Shown: positions 1-7,673, counted from the stretch's first letter. The stretch: DNA of 12,103 nt from Bacilli bacterium (GCA_900754115.1 CAAEBM010000015.1:1-12103); one strand, 5' to 3'. Notes: a model not told the origin generated them from the letters alone. Numbers and translations: made by a program.

Positions 1-2
1 CT

Positions 3-104
3 GTAGAAAAGGTAAAGAATGGTTATGATGGAAATAGCATACAGACCTTGGAGAGGGTCTATAAATACTACTACTTTATAATACGAGAGAGGACAAATGA
101 ATGA
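3..104 (+). CDS. 3' end of an unidentified upstream gene (partial)
   Basis: The third reading frame is open from the left edge to a TGA at 102-104 and encodes 33 residues (VEKVKNGYDG... ending IIRERTNE). The stop overlaps the ATG of the next gene at 101 in an ATGA arrangement, the usual sign of translational coupling, and this is the main reason to believe the frame is real. The visible tail is charged and aromatic (KYYYFIIRER) with no recognisable motif. It shows that the operon begins to the left of the window. Product unknown. Confidence 0.6.
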   Translation, partial: VEKVKNGYDGNSIQTLERVYKYYYFIIRERTNE

Positions 105-553
105 AAAAAAAGAAAAACTCTACTAAAATAATTGGAATCATTTTAGTGCTTTTAGGAATATGTATTATTTTTTTCGCTGCTTATCATTTTTTTTTGAATG
201 ATACAAAATCAAAAACTCCAAACCCAAAAACTTCAGAAGAAATTCCACAAACAGAAAATTCTTCTGATAATAATCCGACTGAATTGAGAAATTATTCTTT
301 TAAAATTCATCAATTACCGGAAGATGCTTATTCTATTTTAGGATTTTCCGAACAACGCTTATCAAAAGAATTAAAGGATTGGACTTATTATAACGGATAT
401 TCCCAAGCCGTTTCCGCTACATTTTATTCATACATGACGATTGATTTTAATTTAGGTTCTTATGTGATGCAATGTGTGCTTGATGATCCGGATCAAACAG
501 TAATTACAGTGGAGTATCTAAAAAAACGGGACAAAATTACTTTCCATCTTTAA
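101..553 (+). CDS. membrane-anchored protein of unknown function, 150 aa
   Basis: A lysine-rich N-terminus (KKKK) precedes one hydrophobic segment at about residues 10-31. A Pro/Ser/Thr/Asn-rich linker (about 33-60) and a compact C-terminal domain (about 61-150) follow. The topology fits a type II anchor with the domain outside the cell. The LLGIC stretch is not a proper lipobox, so I do not call a lipoprotein. The start overlaps the preceding stop (ATGA) and GAGAGG lies upstream at 85-92. I do not recognise the domain. Single-pass proteins of this kind are common among accessory genes of Gram-positive conjugative elements, and three further membrane proteins occur in the same operon, so a role in a cell-envelope complex is plausible but only inferred. 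Confidence 0.72.
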   Translation: MKKKKNSTKIIGIILVLLGICIIFFAAYHFFLNDTKSKTPNPKTSEEIPQTENSSDNNPTELRNYSFKIHQLPEDAYSILGFSEQRLSKELKDWTYYNGYSQAVSATFYSYMTIDFNLGSYVMQCVLDDPDQTVITVEYLKKRDKITFHL

Positions 554-571
554 AAAGGGGGGGAATAACGA

Positions 572-847
572 ATGAAAAACTATTACTTAAATTGCGAACC
601 GTCAAAACGAAATATTATAAAAAAACACCTTCAAAAAAGATTTGAATCGCCTTATCTGATTGTAGATCGATTAGAAGACTGTAACACGATGCTTGTTATC
701 GGATCAAAAACTCCTGATATGTTAAAAATCGAAGAAGAAGCTCGACATTTAAAAATCCAAATACTAGAAGTAAATCTTAATCAATTACAAAAAAGATCCT
801 CTGATTCCATTCGCAAACGTGACAGATCTTATAGTTTGGAATTATAA
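572..847 (+). CDS. small soluble protein, possibly a Rossmann-like nucleotide-binding fragment
   Basis: This is a 91-residue protein without membrane segments. Its middle part (about residues 30-70) alternates strand and helix: LIVDRL, NTMLVIGSKTPDMLKIEEEARHL, then IQILEV. The pattern of hydrophobic strand, G-x-x-T-P-x-M, E-E-A helix and hydrophobic strand resembles the second half of small DUF4406/YspA-like Rossmann folds. Such proteins usually also have an N-terminal half with a glycine-rich or catalytic motif, which I do not see here, so a truncated or non-catalytic version is likely. The C-terminus is basic (KRSSDSIRKRDRS). The ribosome binding site is unusual, a run of seven G at 557-563, eight bases before the ATG. 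The fold suggestion is weak; the gene itself is well supported by position and spacing. Confidence 0.65.
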   Translation: MKNYYLNCEPSKRNIIKKHLQKRFESPYLIVDRLEDCNTMLVIGSKTPDMLKIEEEARHLKIQILEVNLNQLQKRSSDSIRKRDRSYSLEL

Positions 848-868
848 TTTTTTTCTTTATTGATTAAT

Positions 869-890
869 AGGGTGCTATAAATAGCACCCT
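869..890. other. perfect hairpin between two operon genes
   Basis: AGGGTGCTAT at 869-878 and ATAGCACCCT at 881-890 are perfect inverted repeats, giving an 8-10 bp stem with a tiny loop. No T-tract follows on either strand, so it is not an ordinary intrinsic terminator. It sits just before the Shine-Dalgarno (AAGGAG, 896-901) of the gene at 909. A role in RNA processing, stability of the downstream message or translational control is inferred. Confidence 0.6.
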
Positions 891-908
891 CCTGAAAGGA
901 GCACAATA

Positions 909-1736
909 ATGAGCATTAAAAATCGTAAAAAAGCAATGAACATTAAAAATCATAAAAATAAAAAACTCCTTCTTTTTATCATCATATTTATTGGCGGATA
1001 TTTTTTCTTCTTTACAAGTAATTTATGGTATCCAGATGACAGCAATAGCGTAAAAGCAACTGCTATTTTTTCATCCAAAAACTGGAATTCTAGGGATATT
1101 ACATTATTATCATGGGATTATTCTGAATCTCAACAAATGATGGAGGTAAAAATAGAAATCAATAACACTGCTTTAGATGGTACTGATCAATACCTTTACA
1201 CTGCTTTGGAGCGTAATAAAGGCTACTTAGAAGTAAAACCTGTGCTCGAAACATCCGATTTTGTTGTCCTACGAATTACTAACCTGAAAAGAAATTGGAA
1301 GGAAGTTTCACTTCGCATTAAAATGCCGGAAAAAGCTCAAAATAAAACAAACACTCAGGAAGAATTAAGATTATACACCACCAAAAAATCAGTACATAAA
1401 ATAAAATCTATTCCTGATCTTACTTCAGAAGAGTACCAGATAGATCGAATTAATATGCGGATCGCGATGTATCAAGACGAAATTGATAAGCTTAACCTCT
1501 CCATAGATGATTTAGAAAAAGATAAATTAGCACAAGAACGAGATATTTCTGTTCTGAAAGATAAAGAAAAATATCAGACCGATCAGCAAAAAAAGGAAAC
1601 TGCACAAATATTATCTTCTGCGGAAACATCAGTTAAAAACCTAGAGAACGAAATAGCAGAACATAAAGCAACCATAGAAGAATATAATCAACGAATTAAA
1701 AAATCGAAAGAAGAACTTTCGTCTTATCAGAAATAG
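909..1736 (+). CDS. single-pass membrane protein with C-terminal coiled coil, 275 aa
   Basis: The order is: basic N-terminus, one transmembrane segment (about residues 20-36, rich in Ile/Phe), a mixed strand-rich domain (about 45-160), and a long charged coiled coil from about residue 174 to the end with regular I/L heptads. The topology suggests an anchor with the remainder outside the membrane; orientation is not certain. AAGGAG at 896-901 favours the ATG at 909. A second in-frame ATG lies at 936 because the first 27 bases are nearly duplicated (MSIKNRKKA then MNIKNHKNK). No catalytic motif is visible and I do not recognise the family. The architecture would suit a structural or tethering part of a transfer apparatus, but that is inference from context. 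Confidence 0.72.
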   Translation: MSIKNRKKAMNIKNHKNKKLLLFIIIFIGGYFFFFTSNLWYPDDSNSVKATAIFSSKNWNSRDITLLSWDYSESQQMMEVKIEINNTALDGTDQYLYTALERNKGYLEVKPVLETSDFVVLRITNLKRNWKEVSLRIKMPEKAQNKTNTQEELRLYTTKKSVHKIKSIPDLTSEEYQIDRINMRIAMYQDEIDKLNLSIDDLEKDKLAQERDISVLKDKEKYQTDQQKKETAQILSSAETSVKNLENEIAEHKATIEEYNQRIKKSKEELSSYQK

Positions 1737-1752
1737 AGGGGGGGATGCTTGA

Positions 1753-2331
1753 ATGTATTATTTAAAAATCAATCCAGAAATCCAAAATATTTCTTCCGTT
1801 CCATTATTAACCACTTATCTGCATTTAAAAATAATGTCAAGCGGAAAACTAAAAAGCGAAAAAACCTATTGTTTTGAGTCGAATCAATCCATGTATCAAA
1901 ATGTTATAGTTCATCAATTTGATCTTTTTACGGATCATATAATAATTCAATGGGATTTTTACGAAAAATGGCAAAAAGACGGACAACTCCTTGCTTATAT
2001 AATTCGATCTTTCATCGACAATTTACAAATTAAATTTGATCCGCTAAGCAGCTCCAAAGAATGTTATATTACAGCCCCTATACGCTCTGATAATGCCTTA
2101 GATTCTAATGATGACCTATTTCAGGTTACTACAAAATTAACAGGCTATACGGAGCTATATGAGACTCCCAAAACAATTATTACTGATGTGGAGGGAGTGC
2201 AGCTTAAAGCAGACCCACGCGAAGTGTCTTCAGAATTCATTAATGTGCTTGAAGATACTGTAACAGAAGTGGAGCGTTTAATTACATATCGCAACGGCTC
2301 TATCACCTTAAAAGGCGGAGGTAAAATATAA
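1753..2331 (+). CDS. hypothetical protein, 192 aa
   Basis: This soluble protein has no transmembrane segment, signal peptide or obvious catalytic motif. The first two thirds are strand-rich (YLHLKIM, NVIVHQF, HIIIQWDFYEKW), and the C-terminal third contains an acidic helix-like stretch (EFINVLEDTVTEVERLITY). It starts eight bases after a run of seven G (1738-1744), the same unusual ribosome binding site as the gene at 572. The stop TAA at 2329-2331 shares its last base with the ATG of the next gene (TAATG), so translation of the TOPRIM gene is probably coupled to it. A partner role for that protein is possible. I do not recognise the family. Confidence 0.7.
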   Translation: MYYLKINPEIQNISSVPLLTTYLHLKIMSSGKLKSEKTYCFESNQSMYQNVIVHQFDLFTDHIIIQWDFYEKWQKDGQLLAYIIRSFIDNLQIKFDPLSSSKECYITAPIRSDNALDSNDDLFQVTTKLTGYTELYETPKTIITDVEGVQLKADPREVSSEFINVLEDTVTEVERLITYRNGSITLKGGGKI

Positions 2332-3458
2332 TGGGAAAAGCGACAAAAAAGCAAGTGGCATTTGCCTCAAAAATTTCAAAAACTTTAAATATTTCGCTCC
2401 CTGAACAACTGACGTTTGAAACAATGCAAAAATTTATTAACACGCATATCGATGAATACATGAATATAAATTATACCGCTTTGGGCGAACGAATCAAAAA
2501 CGAAGTATCTATTTTAGATTACGTCCCTTTGGCAGGTTTTACTTTAAAAAAAATTGGAAATCATGGGTTATATACAACCGTAGAACATGACAGCTTAATT
2601 ATTGATCCACACAAGAACTGTTACTGGTTCAATAGTCGAGGTGATGCAGATTCTGTCATTGGCTTTGTGACAAAATATATTTATAACGGTGATACAAAAA
2701 TGGCAATTAAAGAGCTTTCCGAAAAATTAAATAATTCTGATTTTTCATCTAATATTGCCATCACACCTGAAGCTTCTGTAGAAAAGCCAAAAGAACTGAT
2801 CTTACCTCCCAAAAATTCCGACATGCGAAAAGTTTTTGCCTATTTAACAAAGTCGCGATTTATTAATCAAGAAATTGTTCAAGATTTTGTGACACAACAC
2901 ATGTTATATCAAGATTTAAAAGGGAATTGTGTATTTGTATCTTATGATAACGATATTCCCGTTTTTGGATGTTTACGCGGAACTAATACTTATAAAAGAT
3001 TTTTAGGAGATCTTCCCGGATGTAATTATCAGAAAGGATTTTTTATCAATGGAAAAGGCTCTGAATTGATTGTCACAGAAAGTGTAATCGATGCAATGAG
3101 CATTATGTCTATTTTAAAAGAAAAAGGATTAGATTACAAAAACCATTCTTTTCTTTCATTATCAGGTGTGGATAAAAATAATGCTCTTAAATTCCATCTT
3201 GATCACAACAAAAAATTTCAGTCAGTTCTTCTGGCTTTAGATAATGATTCTGCCGGAAAAAAGATATCGAAACTCATTATAAAAGAATTTGCAGACAGAA
3301 AAGATCTTTGTATAACTGAACATTATCCCAGTTCTAAAGACTGGAATCAAGAAATTACAAATTTTTTTCGGTTTGGAAAGCCATTATCAGATATTGATTT
3401 TTTTAAAAATTCTGTAACTTTACATATTAAAGCACGAAAAAATATAATTGAGAGGTGA
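2331..3458 (+). CDS. TOPRIM-domain primase-like protein (DUF3991/Toprim type), 375 aa
   Basis: Residues 1-45 form a basic helical leader (KATKKQVAFASKIS... LPEQLT). Residues about 52-135 resemble the DnaG zinc-finger fold (IKNEVSILDYV... CYWFNSRGDADSVIGFVTKY) but lack the usual CHC2 zinc ligands. Residues about 165-235 fit the DUF3991 linker (YLTKSRFINQEIVQDF... GCLRGT). A TOPRIM domain follows with the catalytic Glu at E250 (IVTESVIDA), the D-x-D motif at D304/D306 (LLALDNDSAG) and a KDWN motif around D337. TOPRIM enzymes of this type act on DNA in a metal-dependent way, and in conjugative elements they are thought to prime or process incoming single strands. A full DnaG would also carry a helicase-binding domain, absent here. 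Priming itself is inferred; the fold call is firm. Confidence 0.85.
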   Translation: MGKATKKQVAFASKISKTLNISLPEQLTFETMQKFINTHIDEYMNINYTALGERIKNEVSILDYVPLAGFTLKKIGNHGLYTTVEHDSLIIDPHKNCYWFNSRGDADSVIGFVTKYIYNGDTKMAIKELSEKLNNSDFSSNIAITPEASVEKPKELILPPKNSDMRKVFAYLTKSRFINQEIVQDFVTQHMLYQDLKGNCVFVSYDNDIPVFGCLRGTNTYKRFLGDLPGCNYQKGFFINGKGSELIVTESVIDAMSIMSILKEKGLDYKNHSFLSLSGVDKNNALKFHLDHNKKFQSVLLALDNDSAGKKISKLIIKEFADRKDLCITEHYPSSKDWNQEITNFFRFGKPLSDIDFFKNSVTLHIKARKNIIER

Positions 3459-3464
3459 TCATTA

Positions 3465-4550
3465 ATGAGTAATTTAGTATTTGTCGGTTCTAGGGAAATA
3501 GGTTTTTTTTCAGAACAAGTTGCTTCCAGATATAACCTGGAAGTAGAATATATTCCTTCAAACGGACATATTACACAACAGATAAATGAGATTTTATATA
3601 TTTCTCAAGTTCAATGTATTGTGTATGATATCCAGCAATATATAGATGATCCCGAAATAATCTGCGAAGAAATTCTGAAAATACAGAATTGTAACGGGGC
3701 AACACCAATTATATATGCGCCAGGATTTTCAACTTTTTCTAGGGTAATCGTTGCGCTTTATGAAGGCGGAATTTCCGAATTCATTCTTGCTTCAGATTTA
3801 TCAGAACAACGATCTCAATTGGAGAAATGTATGAATGGTTATTATTCTAAAAATGGAATTGCTGAACTTGAAGTAATTAAAACTCTATCGGAGCAAGAGG
3901 CACAATTAAAAGATGAATTAAAATATACCACCATAGGCGTCGTTGGAACGGCAAACCGGATCGGAACAACAACTCAGGCATTACATATTACTAAATATCT
4001 AATTGCAAAAGGCTACACTGCATGTTATGTCCATATAAACAACACAGATTATATAAAAGACCTTCAGGAATGGTGGGGAGCGGAAATTCAAGATGATTTT
4101 ATCGGAAAAGTTGTCTATGAGGGGATCGATCATTTTTACAAAACAGAACACCTTACAGAAATAAAAAAACTTGGATATGACTTTTATGTATATGACTACG
4201 GTTCGTTTACAAACCATTTCAACCGAGAATCTTTTCTTGAAAGAGATATCAAAATATATGTTTTGGGATGGAAACCGTCAGAAATGCAAGCTACCTTTAA
4301 ACTTCTTCAAAGCAAAATTCATACAGACGGCAAATATATTCTTTCTTTTGGGGACGAACTACCTGAAGAAGATATTGAAGGAATTATGGGAGAACGTAAA
4401 AATAGTACAATCGTACCAACACGCTGCACTGAACCTTATAAATTATATGATGTAAATACTTATGATCCTATCTTTCAGTTAGATGCGCGAATAGAAGAAG
4501 AACCGAAAAGAAAAGGATTTTTCAAATTGTTTGGAGGTAAAAACAAGTGA
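3465..4550 (+). CDS. TadZ/CpaE-like ATPase with receiver-like N-domain and degenerate Walker A
   Basis: Residues about 1-125 look like an atypical receiver domain, alternating strands and helices and ending PIIYAPGF, VALYEGGISEFIL. Residues about 155-330 resemble a ParA/MinD deviant P-loop ATPase. The Walker A is GTANRIGTTT (161-170), where the usual KGG...GKT lysines are missing; the Walker B-like strand is DFYVYDYG (D244). The C-terminus is basic and amphipathic (KRKGFFKLFGG), suitable for membrane contact as in MinD-type proteins. The arrangement matches TadZ/CpaE proteins, which localise secretion or pilus machines to cell poles and often have altered P-loops. The gene is directly followed by a small membrane protein through a GTGA overlap, suggesting a membrane partner. 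Localising a transfer apparatus is inference. Confidence 0.75.
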   Translation: MSNLVFVGSREIGFFSEQVASRYNLEVEYIPSNGHITQQINEILYISQVQCIVYDIQQYIDDPEIICEEILKIQNCNGATPIIYAPGFSTFSRVIVALYEGGISEFILASDLSEQRSQLEKCMNGYYSKNGIAELEVIKTLSEQEAQLKDELKYTTIGVVGTANRIGTTTQALHITKYLIAKGYTACYVHINNTDYIKDLQEWWGAEIQDDFIGKVVYEGIDHFYKTEHLTEIKKLGYDFYVYDYGSFTNHFNRESFLERDIKIYVLGWKPSEMQATFKLLQSKIHTDGKYILSFGDELPEEDIEGIMGERKNSTIVPTRCTEPYKLYDVNTYDPIFQLDARIEEEPKRKGFFKLFGGKNK

Positions 4551-4846
4551 GTAGATTTAATCTTTCTGAACGGATTAAAAAAGAAAATGCTAAAGAAAAA
4601 GAACAAATTCGTTTAAAGAAAAAACATCAAATTGATCAGGAAAATGTTGTTGTTGTCGAAAAATCAAATACTTATAAATTTACAATCAAAACGATAATTT
4701 CTTTTATAAAATTAATTGCTACTGTAACACTTTTAATTCTTGCTGTAATCGGATTAACTACATTGGTTTACCCAACTCTTCGCCAAGAATTTTTAACTAT
4801 TTTTCTTGATGTATTTGATCAATTCAAAAATTTTATAAAAATGTGA
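4547..4846 (+). CDS. small single-pass membrane protein, 99 aa
   Basis: The start is GTG, overlapping the preceding stop as GTGA, with GGAGG at 4533-4537 nine bases upstream, so both start and coupling are well supported. The first 30 residues are strongly charged (ERIKKENAKEKEQIRLKKK) and helical, then NVVVVEK, then a transmembrane segment at about 48-75 (IISFIKLIATVTLLILAVIGL), and a short C-terminal helix (FLTIFLDVFDQFKNFI). The cytosolic N-terminus could contact the TadZ-like ATPase encoded just before it. I recognise no named family, but small proteins of this shape next to such an ATPase are typical of clostridial conjugative elements. Confidence 0.75.
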   Translation: MSRFNLSERIKKENAKEKEQIRLKKKHQIDQENVVVVEKSNTYKFTIKTIISFIKLIATVTLLILAVIGLTTLVYPTLRQEFLTIFLDVFDQFKNFIKM

Positions 4847-4857
4847 GGGAAAAAATA

Positions 4858-5088
4858 ATGGTCTTGATAAAACCTATGTGTGATGTATCAAAAACAAATT
4901 ACACCAATTTAGTAATCGGTTATTTCAACGGAAAAGTAATCGTAAAAAATGATTTTGGACATCTTTATTACATGATATGCGAAGAACAAATAGCTCCTGT
5001 AGGAACATTCTTAGAAAGTGATTTATTAGCTCCTGTCAAAAATTTGCCAGAAGCAGAACAAGCAGAAATTTATGCCATTTATGGTTGA
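4858..5088 (+). CDS. hypothetical small protein, 76 aa
   Basis: I choose the ATG at 4858 because GAGGGA (4845-4850) stands seven bases before it. The upstream in-frame GTG at 4843 overlaps the previous stop but has no Shine-Dalgarno, and would add only five residues. The protein (MVLIKPMCDVSKTN... ending AEIYAIYG) has strand-rich segments (LVIGYFNGKVIVKN, LYYMICEEQIAPVG) and no membrane segment or catalytic motif. The stop at 5086-5088 lies inside the ribosome binding site of the ArdC-like gene. Family not recognised. Confidence 0.65.
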   Translation: MVLIKPMCDVSKTNYTNLVIGYFNGKVIVKNDFGHLYYMICEEQIAPVGTFLESDLLAPVKNLPEAEQAEIYAIYG

Positions 5089-5096
5089 GGTAAATT

Positions 5097-6152
5097 ATGA
5101 AAAAATATGATAAGAAAAGCGCAGACCAAAAACGAGAAGAAATAGAAAACAACGTCCAAGAATTGTTAAAAAACACATTAAAAGAATATCATTCAAATCC
5201 TGAACTTTTTGCAGAAGCTTTTGCATTTTCCTGTAATTTTTATCAGTATAGCCCTCTAAACACTCAACTAATCTATGCACAAAATAAAGGAGCTACTTAC
5301 TGTCAATCGTATAGCGCATGGAAAAAAATGGGATATAATGTTTTATCCGGTCAACATGGACTTAAAGTACGAATACCTATTCATACTACATGGCTTAAAA
5401 TAAACAATGAAGAATTTGTAAAATTATCAGAGGCAACGGCCGCTCAAAAAGAAGCATATCAGAAAGGAATGATAGAAGGATTTGAAAAACTTTCTTTTGG
5501 AATCGGAAACGTCTTTGATATTTCCCAAACCGATTTTCCAAAAGACCAGTATCCTAAATTATTTAATATGGGATATCCTTCAGCGCAGCATCTCAATATC
5601 TGCAGAGGTATCGAAGACTTTGCAACAGAACAGCTTCATTGTCCGGTGTTGCAATCAAATTTAAAGTCTATTTCCCTTAGAGGTGTTTACTTGCCGGAGA
5701 TAAATGTTATTAAGATTAATGAGCGCCTTGAAGATACCCAACGTCTTTGTACCACTTTACACGAATTAGGACATGCTTTGATCCACTCCGAAAAATTAAG
5801 TAGGAATAAGCCAGTTTCGCAAAAAGAACTCGAAGCTGATGCCTTATCTATCATGATTCAGGCGAATTATGGACTTGAGCTTACCGAAGCCCGAAAAATG
5901 CATTTTAAAAATCACTATGACTCCTTTATAGAAACTTTAAAAGGAACTGATAAAGACCCATTCACAGAAATTGACAGTATCTTTAAATCTGTATTCCATT
6001 CTTACAAGGAACACATTGAATCAATTAATGATTATGTTTTTAACAGAATTAACTTGAACATTGAAAACCACCATTCTTTGCAACAAAACCTGAACGATAA
6101 ATCATTACATATTAAGCAATCTAAACATCAAAAAATTTCTATTGATCGTTAG
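5097..6152 (+). CDS. ArdC/LtrC-like ssDNA-binding domain with ImmA/IrrE-type metallopeptidase
   Basis: Residues about 10-100 match the ArdC N-terminal domain (ELFAEAFAFSCNFYQYSPLNTQLIYAQ split over 37-62, then SYSAWKKMGYNVLSGQHGLKV), which in ArdC binds single-stranded DNA. Residues about 170-265 form an ImmA/IrrE-like zinc peptidase with HELGH at 222-226 and a likely third ligand in KELEADAL (E244 or E246). The remaining tail of about 80 residues is polar and helical. ArdC proteins protect incoming plasmid DNA from host restriction, and related proteins occur in gut clostridial conjugative elements (LtrC-like). GAGG at 5087-5090 sets the start. The antirestriction role is by family; peptidase activity is predicted from intact zinc ligands, with no substrate known. 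Confidence 0.85.
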   Translation: MKKYDKKSADQKREEIENNVQELLKNTLKEYHSNPELFAEAFAFSCNFYQYSPLNTQLIYAQNKGATYCQSYSAWKKMGYNVLSGQHGLKVRIPIHTTWLKINNEEFVKLSEATAAQKEAYQKGMIEGFEKLSFGIGNVFDISQTDFPKDQYPKLFNMGYPSAQHLNICRGIEDFATEQLHCPVLQSNLKSISLRGVYLPEINVIKINERLEDTQRLCTTLHELGHALIHSEKLSRNKPVSQKELEADALSIMIQANYGLELTEARKMHFKNHYDSFIETLKGTDKDPFTEIDSIFKSVFHSYKEHIESINDYVFNRINLNIENHHSLQQNLNDKSLHIKQSKHQKISIDR

Positions 6153-6169
6153 AGAGGAATTGATAAAAG

Positions 6170-6673
6170 ATGAATATAAAAAAAGAATTATTGGAAGCGT
6201 TTTTTTTGATAATACTGTTTCTCTTTATTATTGCACAACTCGTTCTTCCGGAAACAGGTATAGGTGGTGTTTTAAATGAAGGATCTATGGCAATCTTATT
6301 TTTTGGAATAGGAATATTTTGTATATGTTCTATAGTGAAAAAAAAGAAAAAGGAAAAATCCGCTCTTATTCTTGGCATAGGTCTATCTATTTTTGCTTTT
6401 ATATTTGGCTATCGCATCTCAGAACGTCTTATAAAAGATTTAATGGAAGGACCGCATATGATCCATTTAACATCAGTTACGGAAAGAGAAACTAATGGAC
6501 TATCAGGATTAATTTCTCACCATTATTATTTATGCGGAAGAGATGAAACTGGAAAAAAATATGAATTTGAAATTTCATCAGATAAGTTTTATGGATTAGA
6601 AAATACACATGAAATTACCGTACTGTGCTATTTAAGAACAGAGCGGATTTTTAAATTTGTAGATGATAAATAA
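6170..6673 (+). CDS. integral membrane protein with C-terminal soluble domain, 167 aa
   Basis: Three hydrophobic segments are visible at about residues 8-27, 39-56 and 65-82. A KKKKKEK stretch (about 57-63) between the second and third should be cytosolic by the positive-inside rule. The rest (about 95-167) is a small strand-rich domain (HHYYLCGRDETGKKYEFEIS, ITVLCYLRTERIFKFV) that would then lie outside the membrane. GAGAGGAA lies upstream at 6151-6158, further from the ATG than usual (about 11 bases). The domain resembles small beta-rich modules attached to membrane proteins of unknown role. Family not recognised; the operon position again suggests an envelope function. Confidence 0.7.
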   Translation: MNIKKELLEAFFLIILFLFIIAQLVLPETGIGGVLNEGSMAILFFGIGIFCICSIVKKKKKEKSALILGIGLSIFAFIFGYRISERLIKDLMEGPHMIHLTSVTERETNGLSGLISHHYYLCGRDETGKKYEFEISSDKFYGLENTHEITVLCYLRTERIFKFVDDK

Positions 6674-6697
6674 TAATTATAAACGGAGGCAGCGCAA

Positions 6698-7606
6698 ATG
6701 CAGAGAATTAAATTAAATGTGTTTAAATCATGGTTTGACAAAAATCTGACAGGAAAAGAAATTGATTTTCTGCTTGTGCTGTCTTTTTATCAGGATAAAA
6801 GAGGCGTGACAAGAGGCGTCTATTATAAAGACATGATGCGGGAAGGAAAGATGTCTGCACAGACTTTTTATGACTGTAAAAAATCGCTTACAGAAAAAGG
6901 CGTGATATCATCTGTAGAAGGACAGGATGATTATGATATTACATTGATTGGAAATGATTTCACAATTTATGGAAAAGAAGATTACGAAGAGGGAAAAGTA
7001 AAATATCTTAGCACGACTTACCATTTATTTCGCGATCCATACTTCAGAACTTTAAAACCAAAGCAAAAGCTGCTTGTAATGGATCTCTTAAACATTCAGA
7101 TGGCGGGCAGACCAAACGGTGTAAATGCATATCGGATTTACCGGAAAAATTTTATAAAAAAATATGCAAATATAAAGCAGAATGATGGTACAAAATCAAA
7201 GGGATTATTAGATATTACGGTTAGAACGCTGCAAAAATATTTTAAGCTTTTAAAGTATTATTTTTCAGTTTCTTTGAAAAATGGAATGTATTTTTTTACA
7301 TTAAAAAGCAAATTTGCAAAATCAGGAGTAAATCATACAACGGAAAATCACATCACAATACAGCATTTAGTAAAGGCAGCGTGCCGCAGAAATAAAATAA
7401 AAGATCCGGATGCAAAAGAACAAGAGAAAATAGAAAAAGTATTAGAAAACAGAGAAAAAGAGGTTCTGAATCAATTCGTAAACCTCAGTGATATTATTCG
7501 ATCTATGATCGAAACAATTAACGAGAAAATTCCAGATCCAAGAAAGTGGAATCGGAGGTTAAAAGCTACGTTGTTTATTAAAAAATTTAATGAGGCAGTA
7601 TCATAA
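6698..7606 (+). CDS. two-winged-helix DNA-binding protein, initiator- or regulator-like, 302 aa
   Basis: The N-terminal region (about residues 18-75) reads as a winged helix: LTGKEIDFLLVLSFYQD, then the recognition-helix-like MSAQTFYDCKKSLTEKGVISS. A second winged-helix-like block spans about 120-205 (KQKLLVMDLLNIQ... DITVRTLQKYFKLLKYYFSV... YFFTL). The C-terminal 90 residues are charged and helical. Two consecutive winged helices is the plan of Rep_3 and RepA_N replication initiators, but I see no family-specific motif, so a regulator of the operon is equally possible. A strong GGAGG (6684-6688) precedes the ATG. It is the last gene before the terminators and is separate from the clear rep gene at the other end of the window. 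Confidence 0.7.
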   Translation: MQRIKLNVFKSWFDKNLTGKEIDFLLVLSFYQDKRGVTRGVYYKDMMREGKMSAQTFYDCKKSLTEKGVISSVEGQDDYDITLIGNDFTIYGKEDYEEGKVKYLSTTYHLFRDPYFRTLKPKQKLLVMDLLNIQMAGRPNGVNAYRIYRKNFIKKYANIKQNDGTKSKGLLDITVRTLQKYFKLLKYYFSVSLKNGMYFFTLKSKFAKSGVNHTTENHITIQHLVKAACRRNKIKDPDAKEQEKIEKVLENREKEVLNQFVNLSDIIRSMIETINEKIPDPRKWNRRLKATLFIKKFNEAVS

Positions 7607-7673
7607 AAAGTAGGCTAATCAAAAGATCAGTCTTAAGTGGCATACCCAAAAAACAGAAAGAACATAAGAAAAT

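Noticed and set aside
4171..4455. Plus-strand open frame of 94 codons inside the ATPase gene
   Set aside because: Fully inside the TadZ-like gene in another frame, with no ribosome binding site.
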